A stretch of DNA of 64,000 bases from Sphingomonas palmae. Lineage in GTDB: Bacteria > Pseudomonadota > Alphaproteobacteria > Sphingomonadales > Sphingomonadaceae. Position numbers and translations under genes: made by a program. The DNA is taken from positions 496,001-560,000 of the forward strand of contig NZ_FNZZ01000002.1 of NCBI RefSeq assembly GCF_900109565.1. The letters are read 5' to 3'. A model generated the notes under the pieces. It worked only from the letters and a program-made list of their open reading frames with translations. It searched no databases and had not been told where the DNA came from. Below are positions 42,411 through 51,883 of the stretch, one piece after another; positions within the stretch are counted from its first letter, which is position 1; the number at the start of each line of letters is the position of its first letter.

Positions 42411-44426
42411 TTATTCCAGTTCCAGGATCACCTGGTCGACCTGCAGGCTCTCGCCCGCGGCGGCGTTGACGGTCTTCACCACCGCCGACTTCTCCGCGCG
42501 CAGGATGTTCTCCATCTTCATCGCCTCGACCACCGCCAGCGCCTGCCCCGCCTCGACGCGGTCACCTTCGCGCACGTCCAGCCGAACGAGCAGCCCCGGC
42601 ATCGGCGCGATCAGGAACTTCGACAGGTCGGGCGGCACCTTCTCGATCAGGTGCTGCGCATAGTCGGCAACGTGCGCTGGCAGCACCCGCACCTTGTGCG
42701 TCGCGCCGCGCGCATTGAGCGTGAAGCCGGTGCGTGTGCGCTTCAGCTTGACCGATAGCGGCGCGTCGCCACCGACCTGCGCGATGCGTCCACCGGCATC
42801 GTAGTCGACGCCGCCCGGCAGCGGCGTGCCGTCGACGCTGACCTGATCGTCACCAACGTGGACGCGGTGATCGCTCTTGCCGACGCGCACCACCCAGTCG
42901 GTCGGCGCGTCGAGCTGATGGCCCAACTGCCCGTCGATCTGCCGCGCGCGGTCGGCTTCCGCGGTCGCCGCGAACCCCGTTACCGCCGCGAGCGCGCGGA
43001 CCACCTCGTCACCCGCCGGCGCACCGTGGAACCCTTCCGGATACTCCTCCGCGATGAACCCGGTCGTGATCTCGCCCGAGCGGAAGCGCGGGTGCTGCAT
43101 CAGCGCGGACAGGAAATCGAGATTGGTGCCCGGCCCCTCGATCTCGAACGCGTCGAGCGCCGCGATCTGCTTGTCGATCGCCTCCTCGCGCGTTGGCGCC
43201 CAGGTGACCAGCTTCGCGATCATGGGGTCGTAGAACATGCTGACCTCGCCGCCCTCGCGCACGCCGTCGTCGACGCGCACGCCCGGCGCGCCCTCGTCGT
43301 CACCAAACGGCGCCTGGCGCTGATCGGCGGCAGGCGTGCGATAGCGCACCAGTCGCCCGATTGACGGCAGGAAGCCGCGATACGGGTCCTCGGCGTAGAC
43401 GCGATTCTCGACCGACCAGCCGTTGATCTTAACGTCGTCCTGCCCGAACGCGAGCGGCTCGCCCGCAGCAACACGGATCATCTGCTCGACCAGATCGAGC
43501 CCGGTGATCTCCTCGGTGACCGGATGCTCGACCTGCAGCCGGGTATTCATCTCAAGGAAGTAGAACCCCTGTCCGGTCTTGTCCGCGCCCGAGACGATTA
43601 GTTCGACCGTGCCGGCACTGTAGTAACCGACCGCCTTGGCGAGCGCGACCGCCTGCTCGCCCATCGCGCGGCGCATCTCGGGGCTGACGAACGGCGACGG
43701 GGCTTCCTCAACCACCTTTTGGTGGCGACGCTGCACCGAGCATTCGCGCTCGTTCAGGTACACGACGTTGCCGTGCTGGTCGCCCAGCACCTGGATCTCG
43801 ATATGCCGGGGCGACTCGATGAACTTTTCGATGAACACGCGGTCGTCGCCGAACGACGCCAGGCCCTCGCGCTTCGTCGCCTCGAAGCCCTCGCGCACGT
43901 CCTGCTCACTGTACGCCAGCCGCATGCCCTTGCCGCCGCCGCCCGCCGACGCCTTCATCATCACCGGATAGCCGATGTCGCCCGCGATGCGGACGGCCTC
44001 GTCGGTGTCGGCGATCTCGCCAAGAAAGCCGGGCACGACGTTGACGCCGGCTTCCTTCGCGAGCTTCTTCGACTCGATCTTGTCGCCCATCGCCGCGATC
44101 GCGTTCGGCGGCGGTCCGACGAAGGCGATGCCGGCCTCTGCACAGGCGCGCGCGAAGCTCTCGCGCTCGGACAGGAAACCGTAACCCGGATGAATGCAGT
44201 CTGCGCCCGTTTCCTTGGCGGCGAGCAGGATCAGATCGGCCTTGAGATAGCTTTCGGCGGCGGGCGCCGGCCCGAGCCTGACCGCCTCGTCCGCCATCAA
44301 CACGTGCGGGCTGAGCGCGTCGGCGTCCGAGTAGACCGCCACGGTCCCGATCCCCATCTTCTTCGCGGTCCGGAACACCCGACACGCGATCTCGCCACGG
44401 TTGGCGACCAGTATCTTCTTGAACAC
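42411..44426 (-). CDS. pccA: Propionyl/acetyl-CoA carboxylase alpha subunit (biotin carboxylase + BCCP)
   Basis: 671 aa from GTG 44426, with GAGGAA upstream; the start shares a base with the preceding gene's stop (TAGTG). The biotin carboxylase domain starts with FKKILVANRGEIACRVFRTAKKMG and has the glycine-rich ATP loop KASAGGGGKGMR near residue 159 and EMNTRLQVEHPVTE near 288. The C-terminal BCCP carries the biotinyl Lys in EAMKMEN (about K637). With PccB it carboxylates propionyl-CoA to (S)-methylmalonyl-CoA. It is the last gene of a minus-strand operon that also encodes biotin synthase. Confidence 0.94.
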   Translation of the reverse strand: MFKKILVANRGEIACRVFRTAKKMGIGTVAVYSDADALSPHVLMADEAVRLGPAPAAESYLKADLILLAAKETGADCIHPGYGFLSERESFARACAEAGIAFVGPPPNAIAAMGDKIESKKLAKEAGVNVVPGFLGEIADTDEAVRIAGDIGYPVMMKASAGGGGKGMRLAYSEQDVREGFEATKREGLASFGDDRVFIEKFIESPRHIEIQVLGDQHGNVVYLNERECSVQRRHQKVVEEAPSPFVSPEMRRAMGEQAVALAKAVGYYSAGTVELIVSGADKTGQGFYFLEMNTRLQVEHPVTEEITGLDLVEQMIRVAAGEPLAFGQDDVKINGWSVENRVYAEDPYRGFLPSIGRLVRYRTPAADQRQAPFGDDEGAPGVRVDDGVREGGEVSMFYDPMIAKLVTWAPTREEAIDKQIAALDAFEIEGPGTNLDFLSALMQHPRFRSGEITTGFIAEEYPEGFHGAPAGDEVVRALAAVTGFAATAEADRARQIDGQLGHQLDAPTDWVVRVGKSDHRVHVGDDQVSVDGTPLPGGVDYDAGGRIAQVGGDAPLSVKLKRTRTGFTLNARGATHKVRVLPAHVADYAQHLIEKVPPDLSKFLIAPMPGLLVRLDVREGDRVEAGQALAVVEAMKMENILRAEKSAVVKTVNAAAGESLQVDQVILELE

Positions 44427-44800
44427 TATTCAGGCTTCCTCGTCCCCAAGAGTTCCACTTCAGGCAACGTCGCTGCCGCCTCATTTCCGGCGGAATCGCG
44501 CAATCCGACGATTGTCATTCCGCCGGGCACCATCTCGGCTTGCACCAGCACGCGCGGATGGCGCCGCCCCTCGTCGTCGTGCCACCACACATATTGCGGC
44601 ACCTTCAGGTCGCTCGCGCTGCTGGCGCCATCGGTTGCGAAAATTGCAGCGCCGCTCGCGACATCTGCCTGCGTGGCAGTCCGCCCCGCCACGAACCCGG
44701 TTGTCGGCAGCTCGGGCCAGTCTTCTCGCACATCAGCCATTGCAGACACACTCCAACCGATTGCCGCAGCCAGTGCATAGCGAGCGACGGAGCGGATCAC
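44426..44800 (-). CDS. Small exported protein of unknown function
   Basis: 124 aa from GTG 44800, which overlaps the bioB stop as GTGA. A signal peptide-like start ([21 protein letters not shown]) precedes a globular part with [51 protein letters not shown] and [14 protein letters not shown]. No family is recognised. Placement between bioB and pccA, coupled to both, suggests co-expression with propionate metabolism, but an exported protein there is hard to explain. Confidence 0.75.
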   Translation of the reverse strand: MIRSVARYALAAAIGWSVSAMADVREDWPELPTTGFVAGRTATQADVASGAAIFATDGASSASDLKVPQYVWWHDDEGRRHPRVLVQAEMVPGGMTIVGLRDSAGNEAAATLPEVELLGTRKPE

Positions 44801-45804
44801 TCCGCCGCTTCCATCACCCGGCACTCCGCCGGCATCGATCGCAGCCCCAGCTTGTCGAACAGCGCGGCGTCGCGGTCATCGCCCGCGTTCGCGGCGGTGA
44901 GCAGCTTGTCACCGGTGAAGATTGAGTTCGCCCCCGCCATGAAGCACAGCGCCTGCGTCGCCTCGCTCATGCTCTCGCGCCCGGCCGACAGCCGCACCAT
45001 GCTTTCCGGCATCGTTATGCGCGCGACCGCAACGGTGCGGACGAACTCGATGTCGTCAATTTTGGCGAGCGGCGTGTCGGCGAGCATGTCGCCCAGCACC
45101 GTGCCCTTGACCGGCACCAGCGCATTGATCGGCACGCTGCCGGGATGTTCGGGCAGGGTCGCCAGCGCGTGGACGAAGCCCACGCGGTCTTGCCTCGTCT
45201 CGCCCATGCCGACGATCCCGCCGCAGCAGACGTTGATGCCCGCCTCGCGGACGTGCGCCAGCGTGTCGAGCCGTTCGTCGAAGGTGCGCGTGGTGATCAC
45301 CTCGCCGTAACGCTCGGGCGAGGTGTCGATGTTGTGGTTGTAATAATCGAGCCCGGCCTCGCCCAGCATCGCCGCCTGCGACGGCGTCAGCATGCCCAGC
45401 GTCATGCACGTCTCCAGCCCCATCGCGCGCACGCCGCGCACCATTTCGAGCACCGCGGGCATGTCGCGGTCCTTCGGGTTGCGCCACGCAGCCCCCATGC
45501 AGAAACGGGTCGAGCCCGCATCCTTCGCCTGCGCGGCGGATTGCAGCACCTGGCGCACGTCCATCAGCTTGGTTGCCTTGACCCCGCTGTCGGCAACCAC
45601 GGACTGCGAGCAATAGCCGCAATCCTCGGGACAGCCGCCGGTCTTGATCGACAACAACGTCGACAGCTGCACCGCGCCCGCATCATGGTGCGCGCGGTGC
45701 ACCTCGGCGGCGCGGAACACGAGATCGGTGAAGGGCAGGTTGAACAGCGCGGCGATCTCGTCACGCGTCCAGTCGGTACGGGTGGTCATGGGTTGCTCGG
45801 TCAC
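44797..45804 (-). CDS. bioB: Biotin synthase BioB
   Basis: 335 aa from GTG 45804 (overlapping the upstream stop as GTGA); ATG 45789 is an alternative start. The radical-SAM cluster motif is C58-x3-C62-x2-C65 in [29 protein letters not shown] near 153, [10 protein letters not shown] near 193 and [19 protein letters not shown] near 259 are BioB hallmarks. It inserts sulfur into dethiobiotin. It is not in a bio operon but inside the propionyl-CoA operon, so synthesis of biotin is tied to the biotin-dependent carboxylase encoded two genes later. Confidence 0.95.
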   Translation of the reverse strand: MTEQPMTTRTDWTRDEIAALFNLPFTDLVFRAAEVHRAHHDAGAVQLSTLLSIKTGGCPEDCGYCSQSVVADSGVKATKLMDVRQVLQSAAQAKDAGSTRFCMGAAWRNPKDRDMPAVLEMVRGVRAMGLETCMTLGMLTPSQAAMLGEAGLDYYNHNIDTSPERYGEVITTRTFDERLDTLAHVREAGINVCCGGIVGMGETRQDRVGFVHALATLPEHPGSVPINALVPVKGTVLGDMLADTPLAKIDDIEFVRTVAVARITMPESMVRLSAGRESMSEATQALCFMAGANSIFTGDKLLTAANAGDDRDAALFDKLGLRSMPAECRVMEAAE

Positions 45805-46178
45805 TTGGGGGCGAAGATCGACTGCATCTGGCGCAGTTCAGCGGTGCGCGCGCGCGTCACGCGGGTCAGGCAAACGCGGTTCGACAGCCCCTGCGCCGAG
45901 CCGCCGCGATACTCATAGGAGAAGGCGCGGCAGTTGGCGTCACGATAGGCGAGCCACGCGCGCTGGCTGGCGAGCAATGCCTGCGCGTAAGTCGGACCGC
46001 TACGCTCGGGCGCTGGCAGGTCGGACGGCTTGGTGCCACGATCGATCTGCTGCATCCGCGCCATGACGGTGCGGTATGCCGCGTTCAACTGCGTGTCGGC
46101 GGCCCGGTAGTCGCTCGCCGACTGCGCCGCCGCCGGCGCGGCGGACAACGCACCCGCGATCAGGATCACTCGCCTCAT
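45801..46178 (-). CDS. LprI/DUF1311-type periplasmic protein
   Basis: 125 aa from ATG 46178 (ATGA overlap with the mutase gene). A signal peptide ([18 protein letters not shown]) is followed by the LprI pattern: [38 protein letters not shown] and [17 protein letters not shown], with two cysteines likely forming a disulfide. Family members have been described as lysozyme inhibitors, but most are uncharacterised. Its position in the middle of a propionate operon is unexpected. Confidence 0.8.
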   Translation of the reverse strand: MRRVILIAGALSAAPAAAQSASDYRAADTQLNAAYRTVMARMQQIDRGTKPSDLPAPERSGPTYAQALLASQRAWLAYRDANCRAFSYEYRGGSAQGLSNRVCLTRVTRARTAELRQMQSIFAPK

Positions 46179-48415
46179 TCCGCCGCCTCGCTCTCGGGCG
46201 GCATGTTGTGACCAAGCAGGCGGAGCACTTCCTCGGCCGCCGCGATCAGGTTGGTGCCGGGGCCGAAAATCGCCTGCACGCCCGCATCGCGCAGCGCCTG
46301 GTAATCCTGCGCCGGGATGACGCCGCCCGCGATCACCTTGATGTCTGCCCGGCCCGCGTCGCGCAGGTGACCGATCAGTTCGGGGATCAGCGTCTTGTGC
46401 CCCGCCGCGAGGCTGGAGGCACCGACCACGTCGACGTCCTTCTCCAGCGCCAACTCGCTTGCTTCCTTGGGCGTCTGGAACAGCGGACCAGGCACGATCT
46501 CGAATCCCAGATCGCCGAACATCGAGGACACGAGATTGGCACCCCGGTCATGGCCGTCCTGCCCCATCTTCGCGACGAGCATCCGCGGCCGGCGCCCCAG
46601 CCGCCGCTCGGTCGCGGCGACACCCTCCTCCAGCCGCGCCCAGGCAGCGTCACCATCATAAGCGCCGCCGTAGATACCCTTCACCGGGGTCGGCTGCGTG
46701 CCGAAACGGCCGAACACGTCCTCCATCGCCGAAGAAATCTCGCCCAGCGTCGCGCGCGCGCGCGCGCAGGTCACCGCGAGTTCGAGCAAATTGCCATCCC
46801 CGCGCGCACCCTCGCGCAGCGCATCCAGCGCCGACTGGCACGCCGCCTCGTCGCGTTTCGCCTTCATCTCGTTGATGCGGCGAACCTGCGCCTCGCGCAC
46901 CGCGTGATTGTCGACGTCGAGGATCTCGATCTCGTCCTCGTTCTCCTTGCGGTACTTGTTGACGCCGACGATCACGTCCTCGCCCCGGTCGACCCTGGCG
47001 GCGCGCGCGGCGCTGGCTTCCTCTATCATCGCCTTGGGCCAGCCCGCCGCGACCGCCTTGGCCATCCCGCCCTCGCGCTCGACACGCTCGATGATCGCCC
47101 AGGCACGGTCGACCAGGTCCTTGGTCAGCGCCTCGACATAATAGCTGCCGCCGAGCGGATCGACGACGTTCGTCATGCCGGTCTCCTCCTGGATCACCAG
47201 CTGCGTGTTGCGCGCGATCCGGGCGGAGAAGTCGGTCGGGAGCGCAATCGCCTCGTCGAGCGCGTTGGTGTGGAGCGACTGCGTGCCGCCCAGCATTGCC
47301 GCCATTGCCTCGATCGTGGTGCGCATGACGTTGTTGTACGGGTCCTGCTCGGTCAGCGACACGCCGCTCGTCTGGCAGTGCGTGCGCAGCATCTTCGAGC
47401 GCTCGTCACGCGCACCCAGATTGGTCATCACGCGGTGCCACAGCACGCGCGCGGCGCGCAGTTTCGCAATCTCCATGAAGAAGTTCATGCCGATCGCGAA
47501 GAAGAACGAGAGCCGCCCGGCGAACTTGTCGATGTCGAGCCCGCTCGCGACACCGTATTTCACATATTCCATGCCGTCGGCGATGGTGAAGGCGAGCTCC
47601 TGCACCTGCGTCGCGCCCGCCTCCTGCATATGATAGCCGGAGATCGAGATCGAATTGAACTTCGGCATCTCGCGACTGGTGTAGCCGAAGATGTCCGAGA
47701 TGATCCGCATGCTCGGCTCGGGCGGGTAGATATAGGTGTTGCGAACCATGAACTCCTTGAGGATGTCGTTCTGGATGGTCCCGTCGAGCAGCCGCCGCTC
47801 GACTCCCTGCTCCTCGCCTGCGACGATGAAGAAGGCGAGGATCGGGATCACTGCGCCGTTCATCGTCATGCTGACGCTCATCTGATCGAGCGGGATGCCG
47901 TCGAACAGGATCTTCATGTCCTCGACCGAGTCGATCGCGACGCCCGCCTTGCCAACGTCGCCGGTGACCCGCGGATGGTCGCTGTCGTAGCCGCGGTGCG
48001 TCGCCAGATCGAACGCGACCGACAGCCCCTTCTGCCCTGCCTTCAAATTGCGGTGGTAGAAGGCGTTGGACGCTTCCGCGGTCGAGAAGCCGGCGTATTG
48101 GCGGATCGTCCACGGTCGGCCCGCATACATCGACGCGCGCACCCCGCGCGTGAACGGCGCGAACCCGGGAAGGCCGGGCTCCCACCCGTCCACGTCGTCG
48201 GCGGTATAGAGCGGCTTGACCGCGATTCCCTCGGGCGTGTCCCATGTCAGGTCGCGACCCTTGACCTCCTTCGCCGCCGCCTTCGCCCAGGTGTCGAGCG
48301 ACGGTGCGGGCGGGGGTGCCGCGACCTCGGTCGGCATCGCCGCCGGCTTGGGCGCGCTACCGGCGTCCTCGCCGGTGTTCTGCTCGATGGTGGATTCGCG
48401 CTGGGGATCGGTCAT
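46175..48415 (-). CDS. scpA: Methylmalonyl-CoA mutase, B12-dependent
   Basis: 746 aa from ATG 48415. The N-terminal catalytic TIM barrel has [40 protein letters not shown] and [20 protein letters not shown]. The C-terminal cobalamin-binding domain has DGHDRG with the lower axial His at about residue 622, [11 protein letters not shown] and [10 protein letters not shown] single full-length polypeptide, as in the McmA/human type. It converts (R)-methylmalonyl-CoA to succinyl-CoA with adenosylcobalamin, the cofactor whose synthesis is encoded about 25 kb to the left. No MeaB/ArgK GTPase gene is in the window. Confidence 0.96.
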   Translation of the reverse strand: MTDPQRESTIEQNTGEDAGSAPKPAAMPTEVAAPPPAPSLDTWAKAAAKEVKGRDLTWDTPEGIAVKPLYTADDVDGWEPGLPGFAPFTRGVRASMYAGRPWTIRQYAGFSTAEASNAFYHRNLKAGQKGLSVAFDLATHRGYDSDHPRVTGDVGKAGVAIDSVEDMKILFDGIPLDQMSVSMTMNGAVIPILAFFIVAGEEQGVERRLLDGTIQNDILKEFMVRNTYIYPPEPSMRIISDIFGYTSREMPKFNSISISGYHMQEAGATQVQELAFTIADGMEYVKYGVASGLDIDKFAGRLSFFFAIGMNFFMEIAKLRAARVLWHRVMTNLGARDERSKMLRTHCQTSGVSLTEQDPYNNVMRTTIEAMAAMLGGTQSLHTNALDEAIALPTDFSARIARNTQLVIQEETGMTNVVDPLGGSYYVEALTKDLVDRAWAIIERVEREGGMAKAVAAGWPKAMIEEASAARAARVDRGEDVIVGVNKYRKENEDEIEILDVDNHAVREAQVRRINEMKAKRDEAACQSALDALREGARGDGNLLELAVTCARARATLGEISSAMEDVFGRFGTQPTPVKGIYGGAYDGDAAWARLEEGVAATERRLGRRPRMLVAKMGQDGHDRGANLVSSMFGDLGFEIVPGPLFQTPKEASELALEKDVDVVGASSLAAGHKTLIPELIGHLRDAGRADIKVIAGGVIPAQDYQALRDAGVQAIFGPGTNLIAAAEEVLRLLGHNMPPESEAAE

Positions 48416-48437
48416 GTCGCTTACTCGATTGTTCGGA

Positions 48438-49226
48438 TCACGCGCCGGTAAAGGCAGGCTTGCGCTTCTCGACGAAGCTTGCCGCGCCTTCACGCGCGTC
48501 GTGCGAGTTGCCCGCGGTGCGCTGCCCCTCGGCCTCGGCACGCAGCACATCGTCGAACGATCCGTCGAGCGCCGTCATCAGGTTACGCCGCATCGCCGCG
48601 ATCGCGACGGTCGGCCCCGCCGCCAGCCGGGTGGCGAGCGCCAGTGCCTCGTCCATCAGCGCCGCGTCATCGATCGCGCGGTAGATCAGCCCCCAGTCGG
48701 CCGCCTGCTCGGCACCGATCCGCTCGCCCAGCAGCATCATCTGCGTCGCGCGCGCCCGCCCGATCGCGCGGGCGAGCAGCCACGACGAGCCGCCATCGGG
48801 CACCAACCCGATGTTGACGAAAGCCTGGAGAAAATACGCGCTTTTGCCTGCCAGCACGAAGTCGCCTGCCAGCGCCATCGAACAACCGATCCCCGCCGCC
48901 GCGCCGTTGATCGCGGTGACGACCGGCACGGGCGAGCGCAGCAACTGGCTCATCACCGGATTGTAGACGTTCATCAGCGCGTGGTGACTGGCATCTCCGC
49001 CACCGACCGCCGAGCGTTCGCCACGCGCCTGCAAGTCCGCACCCGAACAGAACGCGCGCCCGGCACCCGTCAGCAGCACCGCGCGCGCGCCCTGCAGGTC
49101 GTACAACGCCCGGCCCAGCTCCTGCGCGAGGTCGAGCGAGGCGGCGTTCAACCGTTCGGGACGGTTGAGCGTAATGACGAGTACGTCGCCCTGCTTCTGC
49201 GCGATGATCGTCTGGTAATCGGTCAT
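48438..49226 (-). CDS. Enoyl-CoA hydratase/isomerase family protein
   Basis: 262 aa from ATG 49226. The crotonase fold is shown by [28 protein letters not shown] (first oxyanion-hole region) and [22 protein letters not shown], with [21 protein letters not shown] following. PaaG-like members of this family use an Asp in the LVPDGG segment. It lies between mce and the mutase gene; it may serve beta-oxidation that ends in propionyl-CoA. The substrate is not determined. Confidence 0.88.
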   Translation of the reverse strand: MTDYQTIIAQKQGDVLVITLNRPERLNAASLDLAQELGRALYDLQGARAVLLTGAGRAFCSGADLQARGERSAVGGGDASHHALMNVYNPVMSQLLRSPVPVVTAINGAAAGIGCSMALAGDFVLAGKSAYFLQAFVNIGLVPDGGSSWLLARAIGRARATQMMLLGERIGAEQAADWGLIYRAIDDAALMDEALALATRLAAGPTVAIAAMRRNLMTALDGSFDDVLRAEAEGQRTAGNSHDAREGAASFVEKRKPAFTGA

Positions 49227-49250
49227 GACACCCTCCCCCGCTCGTTGTTC

Positions 49251-49682
49251 TCAGTGAGCGCCGGCCTGCTCGTCCTTGGGCGCTTCCATCAACTCAACCA
49301 GCAGCCCGCCGAAATCCTTCGGGTGAACGAACACGATCGGCGTGCCGTGCGCGCCGATCCGCGGCTCGCCCAGCACGGTCGCGCCTTGTGCCTTCAGGTG
49401 CGCGACCGCGGCGTCGATGTCGGGCACCTCGAAACAGACGTGATGCTGTCCGCCAGCCGGGTTCTTCTTGAGGAACCCGGCAATCGGCGACTGTTCGTCA
49501 AACGGCTCGATCAACTCGATCTGCGTATTCGGCGCGTCGACGAAGCAGACGCGCACGCCCTGCGCGGGCAGGTCGAAAGGCTTGCCGATCGCCTCCGCGC
49601 CCAGCAAGCTACGATAGGTGTCGACCGACCGCTCGATCGACGGCGTCGCAACTCCGACGTGGTTGAGGCGCCCCAGTGTCAT
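49251..49682 (-). CDS. mce: Methylmalonyl-CoA epimerase
   Basis: 143 aa from ATG 49682, the size of the family; the open frame upstream of this ATG overlaps another gene and is ignored. It is a vicinal-oxygen-chelate fold with metal ligands visible in RLNHVGVAT (His), TQIELIEP (Glu), GGQHHVCFEV (His) and LLVELME (Glu). It racemises (S)- to (R)-methylmalonyl-CoA between the carboxylase and mutase steps. A GAGGAG lies just before the start. Confidence 0.94.
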   Translation of the reverse strand: MTLGRLNHVGVATPSIERSVDTYRSLLGAEAIGKPFDLPAQGVRVCFVDAPNTQIELIEPFDEQSPIAGFLKKNPAGGQHHVCFEVPDIDAAVAHLKAQGATVLGEPRIGAHGTPIVFVHPKDFGGLLVELMEAPKDEQAGAH

Positions 49683-49690
49683 CCCGGCTG

Positions 49691-49903
49691 TCACTCCTCG
49701 ATCCTCCGCTGCCGCGCTGCCATCGCCGCCCCCTCGATGATGCCCTCCAGCCGGCTGACGCGGTCGCGCATGTTCGACAGGGCGTCGGTCAGACCGTCGA
49801 CGTCCGCTACCAGTTGCGCAATCCGCCCGTCGAGCTGATCCATTCGCTGTTGCATCAGAATGACCTGCCGGATCGCCGCCAGCGCGTCGCCGATCGCGCT
49901 CAC
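49691..49903 (-). CDS. Small coiled-coil protein, hypothetical
   Basis: 70 aa from GTG 49903, overlapping the stop of the ribbon-helix-helix gene by four bases (GTGA). It is nearly all heptad-like helix (IRQVILMQQRMDQLDGRIAQL, VDGLTDALSNMRDRVSRLEGI) and ends in a basic tail ARQRRIEE. No toxin or enzyme motif is seen. It ends eight bases before the mce start, so it is translated as part of the propionate operon. It may be a partner of the upstream DNA-binding protein. Confidence 0.75.
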   Translation of the reverse strand: MSAIGDALAAIRQVILMQQRMDQLDGRIAQLVADVDGLTDALSNMRDRVSRLEGIIEGAAMAARQRRIEE

Positions 49904-50199
49904 GCGCGCACGCCCGCATCTCGCAGGAACGCGTCGACCTTGCGGTGCGAAGCGTCGAGCGTGTCGATCATCCGGTCGATGGCAGCGCGCATTTGCGGGA
50001 TAGCGGCATTCGCCTCAGCAACGAGCGCCGCCAGTTCGGCCTCTTCCCCGCCGTCGTCAGCCGTGGGCGGCTGCGCGATATAGCGGCTCGTCGCTTCGCG
50101 CACGACGTGGCCGACCGACTTGCCATTCGACGCGGCATAGGCGTCGAGCGCAGCCTTGTGGTCGGGGGTGGTGAGGAAAGTCACGCGTTCGGTCTGCAC
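49900..50199 (-). CDS. Ribbon-helix-helix (CopG/Arc-like) DNA-binding protein
   Basis: 99 aa from ATG 50199 with GGAG six bases upstream. The first 45 residues have a beta strand (ERVTFLTTPDHKAALDAYA) and two helices (ASNGKSVGHVVREATSRYIA), the pattern of RHH repressors. The C-terminal half is helical (ALVAEANAAIPQMRAAIDRMIDTLDASH). Directly upstream is an 18-bp palindrome that is a good candidate for its operator. The next gene, coupled to it, is a short coiled-coil protein. Neither is expected in a propionate operon. Confidence 0.8.
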   Translation of the reverse strand: MQTERVTFLTTPDHKAALDAYAASNGKSVGHVVREATSRYIAQPPTADDGGEEAELAALVAEANAAIPQMRAAIDRMIDTLDASHRKVDAFLRDAGVRA

Positions 50200-50211
50200 A
50201 TCACGTCTCCT

Positions 50212-50229
50212 TTATCATGGACATGATAA
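50212..50229. promoter_or_regulatory. 18-bp palindrome, candidate operator of the RHH gene
   Basis: TTATCATGGACATGATAA: 8-bp perfect inverted arms (50212-50219 and 50222-50229) separated by two bases. It lies 12 bases before the RHH start codon, overlapping the region where a -10 box and Shine-Dalgarno would be, and is unusually AT-rich for this genome. Arms containing CATG fit RHH dimers binding neighbouring half-sites. It could set up an internal, self-repressed promoter for the genes from the RHH gene to pccA. Confidence 0.7.
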
Positions 50230-50257
50230 TGTGCCGACATGGCCGCCACAACGTCCC

Positions 50258-51784
<1,527 letters not shown>

Positions 51785-51831
51785 CCTGATCTCCTCTGCA
51801 TGTTCCCTGCGCCCTCACGCGCGCCCGCGCA

Positions 51832-51870
51832 AATGCGAAGTTGCGAAGTTGCGAACGGGACGATTGCGAA
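51832..51870. promoter_or_regulatory. TGCGAA direct-repeat cluster, candidate PccR binding sites
   Basis: Four TGCGAA hexamers, starting at 51834, 51842, 51850 and 51865, lie in the 99 bases between pccB and the regulator gene. The first three are spaced exactly eight bases apart, and three of the four are preceded by T (TTGCGAA). Short-chain fatty-acyl-CoA regulators (RamB, PrpR, PccR) are known to bind TTTGCAAA-type elements near the genes they control. The variant here would place sites between the two start codons, allowing control of both genes. Confidence 0.65.
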
Positions 51871-51883
51871 CTAATCGTTCTCG

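Noticed and set aside
46076..48451. 791-codon plus-strand frame opposite the methylmalonyl-CoA mutase
   Set aside because: The minus-strand protein is an unmistakable mutase; the opposite frame is His/Arg/Val-rich shadow sequence.
49691..50199. Type II toxin-antitoxin module
   Set aside because: The first gene resembles an RHH antitoxin and has a palindromic operator, but the second is a simple coiled coil without any toxin fold or conserved catalytic residue. It is kept as an unexplained pair instead.
51834..51870. CRISPR or transposon-related repeat at the TGCGAA cluster
   Set aside because: Repeats are only six to seven bases long, spaced eight bases apart and confined to a divergent promoter; operator sites explain them better.
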